Source: an uncultured Clostridia bacterium
GTDB lineage: Bacteria; Bacillota; Clostridia; Oscillospirales; Acutalibacteraceae
DNA length: 5,814 bases
Direction: 5' to 3'
Assembly: GCA_945221685.1 (NCBI GenBank)
Contig: CALYNN010000108.1
Coordinates: forward strand, 1 to 5,814
The position numbers and the translations under genes were made by a program. Of the stretch, positions 1 through 5,814 are shown one piece after another (within the stretch, counting starts at the first letter, position 1; each line of letters opens with the position of its first letter). The notes under the pieces are model-generated. The model searched no databases. It was not told the origin of the DNA and saw only the letters and a list, made by a program, of their open reading frames with translations.

Positions 1-752
1 GCGTTATCCATAATAATAGCGTCGCACTCGGAGTGGCCCGTGCATTTGCTGTTGCCGTTTATTTTTGAGTAGAAAACCTGCCTTGAATTTCCCTTTGCAA
101 CAGAACGGGACACTACATTTGCCGACGAATTTTCGCCGTCTAAATCAACCTCAAAGGCGGTTTCGGCAATTTGACTGCCGTGAGTCATAAGCTTTTCGGT
201 AATAACTATTTTAGCATTCCTTCCAAGCTTTGCCTTTGTTAAACGCTTGGTGGAATCTATGCCCTTAATCTGTACCGTTTCCATTTCCATATATCCGCCA
301 TCATCAACAAACACAACGGTTTCGGGATTCATTATTCTTTCACCAGAGCCGTCGCCTGAGCCATAATGCTTTTCAACATACTTTACTTTGGCATTTTTGC
401 CGATATGGAAGGTGTGAACACCGTCGTGCTTTGAGCGTTTATCACCTGCATTATGAATACCGCAGCCGGCGATTATTACAACATCTGAATTCTCGCCTAT
501 ATAAAAATCGTTATACACAAGCTCCTCAAGTCCCGTTTCGCTGATGATAACGGGAATATGAACGCTCTCCTTAACGGTATTCGGCTTAATAATAATATCA
601 ATTCCCGACTTATCGGTTTTAGTAACAATATCAATATTTTCAGTAGTGTTTCGAGAAGCGCTTACTCCGTTTGCTCTTATGTTATAAGCACCGGCAGGCA
701 CCTCGTGCAAGTCTGCCACCTGCTCCAATAAAGTCTTTTGTATCTCGTCCAT
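1..752 (-). CDS. SufB/SufD-family Fe-S cluster assembly scaffold (SmsB-like), 3' end cut by the window edge
   Basis: This is the scaffold partner of the SufC-like ATPase encoded just upstream; together they would assemble Fe-S clusters in the cytosol. About 250 residues are visible, and the C-terminal part lies beyond position 1. The protein is largely beta-strand in character, with short repeating hydrophobic segments typical of the SufB/SufD beta-helix core. Near the visible end is the motif GHSECD (about residues 239-244). By hand alignment its Cys (about 243) matches the essential Cys405 of E. coli SufB (context QCDSM). The protein lacks the long N-terminal region of classical SufB, so it fits the single SufB/D-like protein of minimal SUF-like (SMS) systems of anaerobic Clostridia and archaea. 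Two Met codons are adjacent (755 and 752). I chose 752 because GAGG at 759-762 is then 6 nt away, against 3 nt for 755. The gap from the upstream gene's stop is 17 bp, so one operon is likely. Family assignment is solid; SmsB rather than SufB or SufD is inference. Confidence 0.88.
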   Translation of the reverse strand, partial: MDEIQKTLLEQVADLHEVPAGAYNIRANGVSASRNTTENIDIVTKTDKSGIDIIIKPNTVKESVHIPVIISETGLEELVYNDFYIGENSDVVIIAGCGIHNAGDKRSKHDGVHTFHIGKNAKVKYVEKHYGSGDGSGERIMNPETVVFVDDGGYMEMETVQIKGIDSTKRLTKAKLGRNAKIVITEKLMTHGSQIAETAFEVDLDGENSSANVVSRSVAKGNSRQVFYSKINGNSKCTGHSECDAIIMDN

Positions 753-757
753 CATAG

Positions 758-763
758 TCCTCT
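758..763 (-). promoter_or_regulatory. Ribosome binding site of the smsB-like gene
   Basis: AGAGGA on the minus strand sits in the short gap between the ATPase stop codon and the tandem Met codons. Its spacing favours the second Met (752) over the first (755), so it decides the start. Confidence 0.6.
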
Positions 764-769
764 TTTCAC

Positions 770-1495
770 TCAATCCTGATTATAAAAGCGACATCCGCTG
801 TCTGTATTATCAAGCACGGAAGGAAGCATTTCCTCTTTCTTGCCGTGAGCCTTAACCCTGCCGTTTGCCAAAACAAGAATTTCGTCGGCAATCTTAAGTA
901 TTCTCTCCTGATGAGAGATTATAATAATTGTATTTTCCTGCTTTGACTGCATTTTTTCAAAAACCTTTATAAGATTTTTAAAGCTCCAAAGGTCAATTCC
1001 CGCCTCAGGCTCATCAAAAACAGACAAGGGAGTTTTTCTTGCAAGTACTCCTGCAATTTCTATTCTTTTAAGCTCGCCGCCCGAAAGACTGCCGTCAACA
1101 TCGCGGTTAATATAATCCCTTGCGCACAAGCCTACCTCCGAAAGATATTCGCAGGCACCTGCGGCTGAAAGCCTTTCGCCTGCGGCAAGGCGTATAAGGT
1201 CAATAACCTTTATGCCCTTAAATCTTACAGGCTGCTGAAAGGCATAGCTGATGCCGAGCCTTGCTCTTTCGGTAATATCAAGGTCGGTAATATCCTTTCC
1301 GTCATAGAAAATTCTGCCGGAGGTGGGCTTTTCTATTCCTGCAATCAGCTTTGCAAGGGTGGATTTGCCTCCTCCGTTGGGACCTGTTATAACAGTAAAC
1401 TTATTTGTTTCAACCTTATAGCTCAGGTTATCTATAATAATTTTTTCTTTTCCGTTTTCTTCAACGGCAAAGGTAATATTTTTCAACTCAAGCAT
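770..1495 (-). CDS. sufC: SufC-type (SmsC-like) ABC ATPase for Fe-S cluster assembly
   Basis: This is a soluble ABC ATPase that would drive conformational change of the SufB/D-like scaffold encoded next. The 241 residues match the usual SufC length (about 250). All ABC motifs are present: Walker A GPNGGGKST (38-46), Q-loop AFQQP (85-89), signature LSGGE (137-141), Walker B LSVFDE (157-162), D-loop AGID (165-168) and switch His195 (SHQ). The stretch around ELKRIEIAGVLAR after the signature is typical of SufC. There are no membrane segments and no permease gene nearby; the partner is a SufB/D-family protein, which separates it from transport ATPases. The Walker B region reads FDEPEAGIDLW rather than the classical LDExDSGLD of SufC, which fits the SMS branch. 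AAAGGAG at 1504-1510 lies 8 nt before the ATG. It is the first gene of the operon, with a promoter at 1563-1591. Confidence 0.9.
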   Translation of the reverse strand: MLELKNITFAVEENGKEKIIIDNLSYKVETNKFTVITGPNGGGKSTLAKLIAGIEKPTSGRIFYDGKDITDLDITERARLGISYAFQQPVRFKGIKVIDLIRLAAGERLSAAGACEYLSEVGLCARDYINRDVDGSLSGGELKRIEIAGVLARKTPLSVFDEPEAGIDLWSFKNLIKVFEKMQSKQENTIIIISHQERILKIADEILVLANGRVKAHGKKEEMLPSVLDNTDSGCRFYNQD

Positions 1496-1517
1496 ATATT
1501 AATCTCCTTTGAGAAGC

Positions 1518-1543
1518 ATTTTTTAAAAAATTAATATATTAAT
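1518..1543. repeat. Two abutting AT-only palindromes in the sms leader
   Basis: ATTTTTTAAAAAAT (1518-1531) and ATTAATATATTAAT (1530-1543) are each perfect 14-bp palindromes sharing two bases. They fall about 13 to 38 nt downstream of the predicted start of transcription, where a repressor could block the sms operon. They could equally be chance in AT-rich DNA; no known operator consensus is matched. Confidence 0.35.
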
Positions 1544-1562
1544 ATAATAACTCACATTAAGC

Positions 1563-1591
1563 ATTATACATAATTAGACTTGCAAAATCAA
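1563..1591 (-). promoter_or_regulatory. Sigma-A-type promoter of the sms operon
   Basis: On the minus strand TTGATT (1591-1586) and a perfect TATAAT (1568-1563) are separated by exactly 17 bp. Transcription would begin near 1556, giving an untranslated leader of about 60 nt before the ATPase start at 1495. The site matches consensus well and faces the right way. Confidence 0.7.
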
Positions 1592-1706
1592 TATTATTAT
1601 AGCTGTAATTGCTTCGTTTAGTATAATTTGGCATAAATTATATGCTTCTTTGCATCTTTTTATTACCGTAAATTAAATTTTTAAATATTTTGCACATTGG
1701 CGATAC

Positions 1707-1712
1707 TATAAT
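1707..1712 (+). promoter_or_regulatory. Possible -10 element of the spoIIE promoter
   Basis: A perfect TATAAT lies 89 bp before the spoIIE start. No good -35 box is present at 16-18 bp, nor at the 21 bp spacing known for the Spo0A-dependent spoIIE promoter of B. subtilis. An activator-dependent promoter would be compatible with this, but the call rests on the -10 alone. Another TATAAT at 1622-1627 also lacks a -35 partner. Confidence 0.25.
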
Positions 1713-1790
1713 AGCGCTGAGGATGTGTAAAAAAGGCGTTAAAGCAAAAAATAAAGCTGCAAAGCAAAAACAAACAATTACTGACGGATT

Positions 1791-1797
1791 GGGGAGG
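1791..1797 (+). promoter_or_regulatory. Ribosome binding site that sets the spoIIE start
   Basis: GGGGAGG ends 4 nt before the ATG at 1802. It is the strongest Shine-Dalgarno match in the region. There is no in-frame ATG, GTG or TTG between the upstream in-frame stop (TGA at 1718-1720) and 1802, so this ATG is the earliest possible start in the frame as read. Confidence 0.7.
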
Positions 1798-1801
1798 AAG
1801 A

Positions 1802-3787
1802 ATGCTGTGGCTTGCGTTATGCTTTGCTATGAGCTTTTCTTCGGTTATAGGGGGGTGCAGTCCCTTTGCAGTTTCGGCAGTTACCGTGTCGGGAAAGAAA
1901 AATTTTCTCTTTGCCTGTGCAGGAGCGGCGCTGGGCTACATAATATTTAACCCCGGCGAAACGGCAATAAGATATTTTACCGCGGTGCTTATTTGCACCT
2001 TGGGAACCTTTGCAATAAATGCCTTTTCGCTGAACAAAAAATGCTACCCTGCAATGCTTCTTTCATTTTGCGCAGTTCTTACAACAGGAATAGTAATGAA
2101 CATACGCACAGACGCCTTGGCGGCGGAATACGCAATAACGGCGGGGGAAGCGGTGCTGGCGGCAGGAGGAAGCTTCTTTTTCTTTAGGGCGGTTAACTGC
2201 AACCTGCGGCGGCTGAAATACAAGGCACTGCCCGTAACCGATTTAAGCTGTTTGCTTATATCCTGCTCTCTGCTTCTTTCGGGCTTATCGTTTTTTGAAA
2301 TAGAGGGTGTGGCTCCCGCTCGAATTGCGGCGGTGCTTGCAATATTGCTGACTGCCCGTTACGGCTCAATAAATCAAAGCCTTATAATTGCCTTAGGTCT
2401 TGGCTTTGCTTTGGGAATAAGCCGCGAAAACAGCTTATTTTTAATAGGCGCATATGCCTTTTCCGCACTGACGGCAGGACTTTTTAATGCCCTTTCAAGT
2501 CTTGGAATGGGTGTTACCTTTACTCTTTCGATGGTATTTTTTGCGGCGGCGGCTGATTTGGGAGGCTTTTCGGTTTGCTGTGTAATAGAAAGTGCCGCGG
2601 CGGCGCTAATTATGTGCCTTTTGCCCGAGGCGGCAACGGAAAAAATCAGCGACTTTCTTGAAAGCGGAGCCGACATTGCGCCCGACGGAAGTCTGCGGCA
2701 AAGCCTTGTGGTACGACTTCGGTTTGCATCGGGAGCATTGGCACAGGTCAGCGAAAGCGTTAGGGCGGTAAGAGAAAAAATCAACGCCTTAAATCAAAGC
2801 GAGCCTCTTGAATGTGAGTTCAGAATGGTTGCCGCCGACCAGTTTTTTTCTATTTCCGATATGCTGAATGATTTAGCCTTTGAATTCGACGAGGCAGAGG
2901 TTTTTGACTGCAAATCGGCAGGTAAAATAAGAAGAATGCTTGGAGAATACGAAATATACCCCGAAAACATTTCGGTAATTGCAGATAAATTTGACAGGCT
3001 GAGAATAGAAATACTTGCACCTGCAAAAACCAACGGATTAAGCTCGCCGAAAATAAAAAATGAAATAGAAAAAATATGCGGCAGAAGCCTTCAGGACGGA
3101 AAAATAAGCTGTTCAAACGGTCAGATGCTTTTGTCAATTATTGAAAAGCCTATTTACAAAATGGATTTCGGCTTTGCACAATATACCGCCGAGGGCAATT
3201 TGTGCGGAGATACGATAAAAGCAATTAATGACGGCAGAGGTCATATGATATTTATTATCAGCGACGGTATGGGAACAGGAAGCCGCGCCGCCTTGGACGG
3301 AGCAATGGGTGCAGGCCTGCTCTCAAAGCTTTTGTCGGCGGGCTTTGGATTTGATTCCTCTCTTAAGGTTGTAAACAGCGCACTGCTTGTTAAAAGCACA
3401 GAGGAAAGCCTTGCAACTCTTGACTGTGCCTGCGTAGATTTATTTACGGGAAAATGCGAATTTTTTAAGGCAGGGGCGCCGCGCTCGTACATTGTAAAAA
3501 ACAATTCCGTTGCAAAATGTGAGTTAAGCTCAATGCCTGCCGGAATACTTCGTGAAATCGAATTTGCAAAGCGCACCGCTATATTGGGCCCCGACGATGA
3601 AATCATTATGATGAGCGACGGCATAACAGACGCCGGAGAGGTTTGGCTGGAGGATTTCATTAGGTACGATGAAAGCGAAACACCGTCGGCAAAGGCAAAG
3701 GCAATAGTTGATTTTGCCGTGGAAAACAACAGAGAAATGCACAGGGACGATATGTCGGTTATTGTTGCAAGGCTGACAAAATACTAA
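1802..3787 (+). CDS. spoIIE: Stage II sporulation protein E: membrane PP2C-type phosphatase activating sigma-F
   Basis: SpoIIE dephosphorylates the anti-anti-sigma factor SpoIIAA and so releases sigma-F in the forespore; it also associates with the polar division septum. Residues 1-275 form about ten hydrophobic segments (roughly 2-29, 34-50, 57-76, 82-100, 107-129, 147-165, 170-186, 190-207, 211-231, 236-275). Residues 276-445 are a soluble linker, and about 450-661 are the SpoIIE/PP2C phosphatase domain. Metal-binding acidic motifs are intact: GD at Asp470, SDGMG at Asp488, MSDG at Asp606, and RDDM at Asp649/650. These correspond to the essential aspartates of B. subtilis SpoIIE (SDGMGNG, MSDGI, DDDM). 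At 661 residues it is well short of the Bacillus protein (over 800). The N-terminal cytoplasmic tail is missing, and the linker lacks the Cys-x-x-Cys...Cys-Trp cluster. An SIS-domain gene follows after 21 bp. The main alternative is a related membrane PP2C phosphatase, but the N-terminal membrane domain and SDGMG context favour SpoIIE. Confidence 0.92.
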   Translation: MLWLALCFAMSFSSVIGGCSPFAVSAVTVSGKKNFLFACAGAALGYIIFNPGETAIRYFTAVLICTLGTFAINAFSLNKKCYPAMLLSFCAVLTTGIVMNIRTDALAAEYAITAGEAVLAAGGSFFFFRAVNCNLRRLKYKALPVTDLSCLLISCSLLLSGLSFFEIEGVAPARIAAVLAILLTARYGSINQSLIIALGLGFALGISRENSLFLIGAYAFSALTAGLFNALSSLGMGVTFTLSMVFFAAAADLGGFSVCCVIESAAAALIMCLLPEAATEKISDFLESGADIAPDGSLRQSLVVRLRFASGALAQVSESVRAVREKINALNQSEPLECEFRMVAADQFFSISDMLNDLAFEFDEAEVFDCKSAGKIRRMLGEYEIYPENISVIADKFDRLRIEILAPAKTNGLSSPKIKNEIEKICGRSLQDGKISCSNGQMLLSIIEKPIYKMDFGFAQYTAEGNLCGDTIKAINDGRGHMIFIISDGMGTGSRAALDGAMGAGLLSKLLSAGFGFDSSLKVVNSALLVKSTEESLATLDCACVDLFTGKCEFFKAGAPRSYIVKNNSVAKCELSSMPAGILREIEFAKRTAILGPDDEIIMMSDGITDAGEVWLEDFIRYDESETPSAKAKAIVDFAVENNREMHRDDMSVIVARLTKY

Positions 3788-3808
3788 AAATCAAAACAGG
3801 TAAAGACT

Positions 3809-4918
3809 ATGATTAAAAACAGATTTTCAATACGCAAAAAAAGCAGTGAAGCTCAGGAGGAAAGCTCCGATTTACTTCAGGGCTACGAAAGCTACACCCA
3901 AAAGGAGATATTTTCACAAGCGGAAATCATCAAAAATACTGCACGAAAATACATAAAAGACGGCCGGATAAAATTTGATACCGTTAAAATAAACTTTGAA
4001 AAAATCAAAAGGATTTATATTTTAGGAAACGGCAGTGACTTCGCCTGTGCACTTGCGGCGGCATACAATACCGAGGTGCTTTGCGATATTCCCGCCTATG
4101 CCTTAAGCATTTTTGAATTTAACTGCTCAAATCCCGTTCTTGACAAAAGCACACTTGTAATTATTATTTCAAAAACCGATAAGGAGGAAGGCTTTTTGCA
4201 GGCTGAAAAAAGAGCAAGGGAAAGCGGTGCAAAACGCATCAGTCTTTGCTCAATGGGCGAAAATTCAGAAAACTCAATCAGCCTTGGTATAACCGAAAGA
4301 GGTGAGCTTCCTGCCGCAGATTTTCTTGCAAAATACCTTACTGCATCATTGCTTGCCGTGTATATAGGCGATAAAACAAGGGTGGTAACACAGCTATATA
4401 AAAGCATTGCAATAAACGCCGCCCTCAGCCTGCACAAAAAGATTGCCGCCGTGGCAGGCGCCGAGGAAATAATATCAACGGTGGCAGACAGAATTGACTG
4501 CAGGGAGCTTATTGTTACGGGAGCAAATGTGGATTACGCCCAAAGCATTTATATTTCAATGCTTTTAACCGAGGCGGAGGATATTCCTGTTTTCGCCCTG
4601 CCCTACGACAGAATAGACGGCAGGCACTGCAAAAACATAATTGCCTTAACCTCCTGCACAGAACTGAACCGTGTACTGCCTGACTTTGATTTGCAAATGC
4701 TTGTACTGCCCTCAAACATATCCGCAGGGAAAAATACAAGCATAAGCTATGAGGAAACACTTCCTCTTTTAAACCCTATAATAAGCTGCGCCGTTTTTCA
4801 GCTTATTGCATACAGTAAGCTTGAAAAGAGAAAGGGGCGGCCTTTGCAGGAGGAGAAAGAAAATAACGCTTACATTGAAATACCCTGTAAAAATGAAAAA
4901 ACCGTACAGTCGGGCTAA
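3809..4918 (+). CDS. Double-SIS protein resembling the isomerase half of GlmS, with altered active-site motifs
   Basis: The 369 residues match in length the isomerase half of glucosamine-6-phosphate synthase (GlmS, about 368 residues). The protein even begins with a match to the GlmS inter-domain linker: GYESYTQKEIFSQ (25-37), compared with GYEHFMLKEIxEQP. The glutaminase domain is absent. SIS domain 1 spans about 57-187 (NPVLDKSTLVIIIS, compared with NPILDENTLVIAIS); SIS domain 2 spans about 213-345. The sugar-phosphate motif SQSGET of GlmS is replaced by SKTDKE (121-126), and CGTS by LGNG (72-75). Possible equivalents of the catalytic Glu488 and His504 are Glu255 and His273, but the Schiff-base Lys603 appears as Asn352 (KENNAYIE, compared with LAKSVTVE). 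It is therefore unlikely to be a normal GlmS and may be a ligand sensor or pseudoenzyme. No membrane segment is seen. The ribosome binding site is weak (CAGG, 8 nt before ATG), consistent with coupling to spoIIE 21 bp upstream. The fold is secure; the function is unknown. Confidence 0.8.
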   Translation: MIKNRFSIRKKSSEAQEESSDLLQGYESYTQKEIFSQAEIIKNTARKYIKDGRIKFDTVKINFEKIKRIYILGNGSDFACALAAAYNTEVLCDIPAYALSIFEFNCSNPVLDKSTLVIIISKTDKEEGFLQAEKRARESGAKRISLCSMGENSENSISLGITERGELPAADFLAKYLTASLLAVYIGDKTRVVTQLYKSIAINAALSLHKKIAAVAGAEEIISTVADRIDCRELIVTGANVDYAQSIYISMLLTEAEDIPVFALPYDRIDGRHCKNIIALTSCTELNRVLPDFDLQMLVLPSNISAGKNTSISYEETLPLLNPIISCAVFQLIAYSKLEKRKGRPLQEEKENNAYIEIPCKNEKTVQSG

Positions 4919-4933
4919 TGACCGTACGGTTTT
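4898..4933. terminator. Bidirectional intrinsic terminator between convergent genes
   Basis: AAAACCGTAC (4898-4907) pairs perfectly with GTACGGTTTT (4924-4933) around a 16-nt loop. On the plus strand the T-rich tail continues as TTTTACTTTTG. On the minus strand the tail is TTTTTTCATTTTT, so the hairpin can end both the spoIIE operon and htpG. The left arm and most of the loop lie inside the last codons and stop of the SIS gene. Confidence 0.8.
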
Positions 4934-4941
4934 ACTTTTGT

Positions 4942-5814
4942 TTACATCATATCTGCAATGGTATCGGAAAACTCGGTTGGATTTTCAATATCAAGTCCTG
5001 CAATAAGTCTTGCCGAGGAATAAAGAAGCTTTGCATATTTTGCAAGAGCTTCGTCGTCTGCGGCGGCAAGCTTTTCGACAACCTTATGCTTTGAGTTAAT
5101 TTCAAGCACAAGCTGTGCCTTTACGCCCTGATTAGCTCCCGGCATAGAATTAAGCACCTTTTCCATTTCAAGAGAAACATAGCCCTCGCTGGAAAGGGAT
5201 ACGGGGTGAGTACCTAATTTATCCGAAAGCTTAACGGCTGAAACCCTTCCGTCTAATGCCTCTTTGATTTTATCGAGCAATTCCTTTGAATCCTCGTTTT
5301 TCTTAGCTATTGCTTCCTTTTCGGCGTCGGTGGAAAGGTCTAAATCATCCTTACAGATGTTTGCAAAATGCTTGCCCTCGTATTCCATAAGCATTTGAAT
5401 TGCAAATTCGTCAACCTCGTCGGTAAAGAACAGTACCTCGTAGCCCTTTTCCTTAACAGCTTCAAGCTGAGGAAGCATGGAAATCTTTTGCACATTTTCT
5501 CCGCAGGCGTAATAGATTGTATCCTGCGAATCTGCCATTCTGCCTACATATTCCTTAAGGGTTGTCATACCGTCGCCGTTTGAGGACTCGAACAAAAGCA
5601 AATCCTTAAGAGAATCCTTTTCCATTCCGTAATTGGCATAAACGCCGAATTTAAGCTGAACGCCAAAGGTTTTGAAGAATTTTTCGTATTTTTCTCTGTC
5701 GTTTGTCAGCATCTTTTTAAGCTCGTTTTTAAGCTTCTTATCAATCGCCTTTGCAATAATCTTAAGCTGATGGTCGTGCTGAAGCATTTCACGGCTGATG
5801 TTAAGGCTTAAATC
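4942..5814 (-). CDS. htpG: HtpG (bacterial Hsp90 chaperone), C-terminal 290 residues; 5' part beyond the window
   Basis: HtpG is a cytosolic ATP-dependent dimeric chaperone. The reading frame is open to the window edge, and its first visible residues are DLSLNISRE, matching the conserved LNVSRE of the Hsp90 middle domain. The Met at 5787 is therefore internal, not the start. Other family landmarks follow: EKYEKFFKTFG; the IYYACGE segment (IYYITAD in E. coli); then KGYEVLFFTDEVDEF (KGIEVLLLSDRIDEW in E. coli); then the acidic, Lys-rich linker into the C-terminal dimerisation domain (about the last 110 residues). The end is as long as in the roughly 620-residue E. coli protein, so the C-terminus looks complete. 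The N-terminal ATPase domain and promoter (including any CIRCE/HrcA site) are out of view. It converges on the SIS gene with 23 bp between stops and shares the hairpin at 4898-4933. Confidence 0.95.
   Translation of the reverse strand, partial: DLSLNISREMLQHDHQLKIIAKAIDKKLKNELKKMLTNDREKYEKFFKTFGVQLKFGVYANYGMEKDSLKDLLLFESSNGDGMTTLKEYVGRMADSQDTIYYACGENVQKISMLPQLEAVKEKGYEVLFFTDEVDEFAIQMLMEYEGKHFANICKDDLDLSTDAEKEAIAKKNEDSKELLDKIKEALDGRVSAVKLSDKLGTHPVSLSSEGYVSLEMEKVLNSMPGANQGVKAQLVLEINSKHKVVEKLAAADDEALAKYAKLLYSSARLIAGLDIENPTEFSDTIADMM

Larger units (their letters stand above)
1496..1801. other. Divergent intergenic region between the sms operon and spoIIE
   Basis: About 306 bp, strongly AT-rich in the left two thirds. 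It holds the minus-strand promoter and leader of the sms operon (1563-1591 and the palindromes at 1518-1543). On the plus side there is a possible -10 TATAAT at 1707-1712 and a purine-rich ribosome binding site for spoIIE. I see no tRNA, no riboswitch-like conserved structure, and no convincing Spo0A box (TGTCGAA) upstream of spoIIE. The A-rich stretch 1723-1800 is open in a frame different from spoIIE (see findings). Confidence 0.7.

Noticed and set aside
1605..1620. Possible Spo0A box near GCTTCGTTTA, upstream of spoIIE
   Set aside because: It shares only the TTCG core with the reverse complement of TGTCGAA, and its position relative to any promoter cannot be fixed.
1628..1645. TTGGCA...TATGC, resembling a sigma-54 promoter (GG at -24, GC at -12)
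   Set aside because: The GG to GC spacing is two bases too long, and sigma-54 promoters tolerate no such change. The small inverted repeat GCATA/TATGC within it has only 5-bp arms.
2374..2784. A 136-codon open frame on the minus strand inside spoIIE
   Set aside because: It is antisense to a clearly coding region, low in complexity (Ala, Lys, Arg, Pro-rich), resembles no known family and lacks a ribosome binding site. It is a by-product of spoIIE codon usage.
3241..3729. A 162-codon open frame on the minus strand opposite the SpoIIE phosphatase domain
   Set aside because: The opposite strand carries all the conserved phosphatase motifs; the antisense product is Ser/Ala/Ile-rich with no recognisable domain.
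4096..4437. A 113-codon minus-strand open frame opposite the SIS gene
   Set aside because: It is antisense to conserved SIS domain 1 sequence, with no family resemblance and no start signal.
5787..5814. Treating the Met at 5787 as the start of a short separate gene
   Set aside because: The frame stays open to the window edge and the preceding residues (LNISRE) are conserved in HtpG, so the Met is internal to a longer gene.

Overview
The window looks like chromosomal DNA from an anaerobic, endospore-forming Clostridia bacterium, probably near the Oscillospirales/Ruminococcaceae. The grounds are a SpoIIE-type sporulation phosphatase, a minimal SufC/SufB-like (SMS-type) iron-sulfur pair, strong AGGAGG-like ribosome binding sites, AT-rich intergenic DNA and moderate-GC coding sequence. 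The taxonomic placement is inference. No mobile element, CRISPR array, tRNA or rRNA was seen.

Layout. Positions 1-1495 (minus strand) hold an smsC-smsB (sufC-sufB/D-like) operon. The ATPase gene is complete, and the scaffold gene runs off the left edge. A good vegetative promoter (TTGATT-17 bp-TATAAT) lies at 1563-1591 on the minus strand. A divergent intergenic region (1496-1801) separates this operon from a plus-strand pair: spoIIE (1802-3787) and, 21 bp downstream, a double-SIS protein (3809-4918). The second protein resembles the isomerase half of GlmS without its glutaminase half. The pair ends at a hairpin (4898-4933) that can act as a terminator on both strands, because the next gene converges on it. 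That gene is the C-terminal part of htpG (Hsp90) on the minus strand, running off the right edge.

How the genes may work together. SmsC and SmsB would form the ATPase-scaffold complex for Fe-S cluster assembly. SpoIIE would be the membrane phosphatase that activates sigma-F in the forespore by dephosphorylating SpoIIAA. The SIS gene is probably co-transcribed with spoIIE. Its sugar-phosphate-binding motifs are heavily changed, so it may be a sensor or structural pseudoenzyme rather than an isomerase. This gene and its pairing with spoIIE are the most novel items here. The SpoIIE is also unusually short: it lacks an N-terminal cytoplasmic tail and appears to lack the cysteine-containing linker known from the Bacillus protein.
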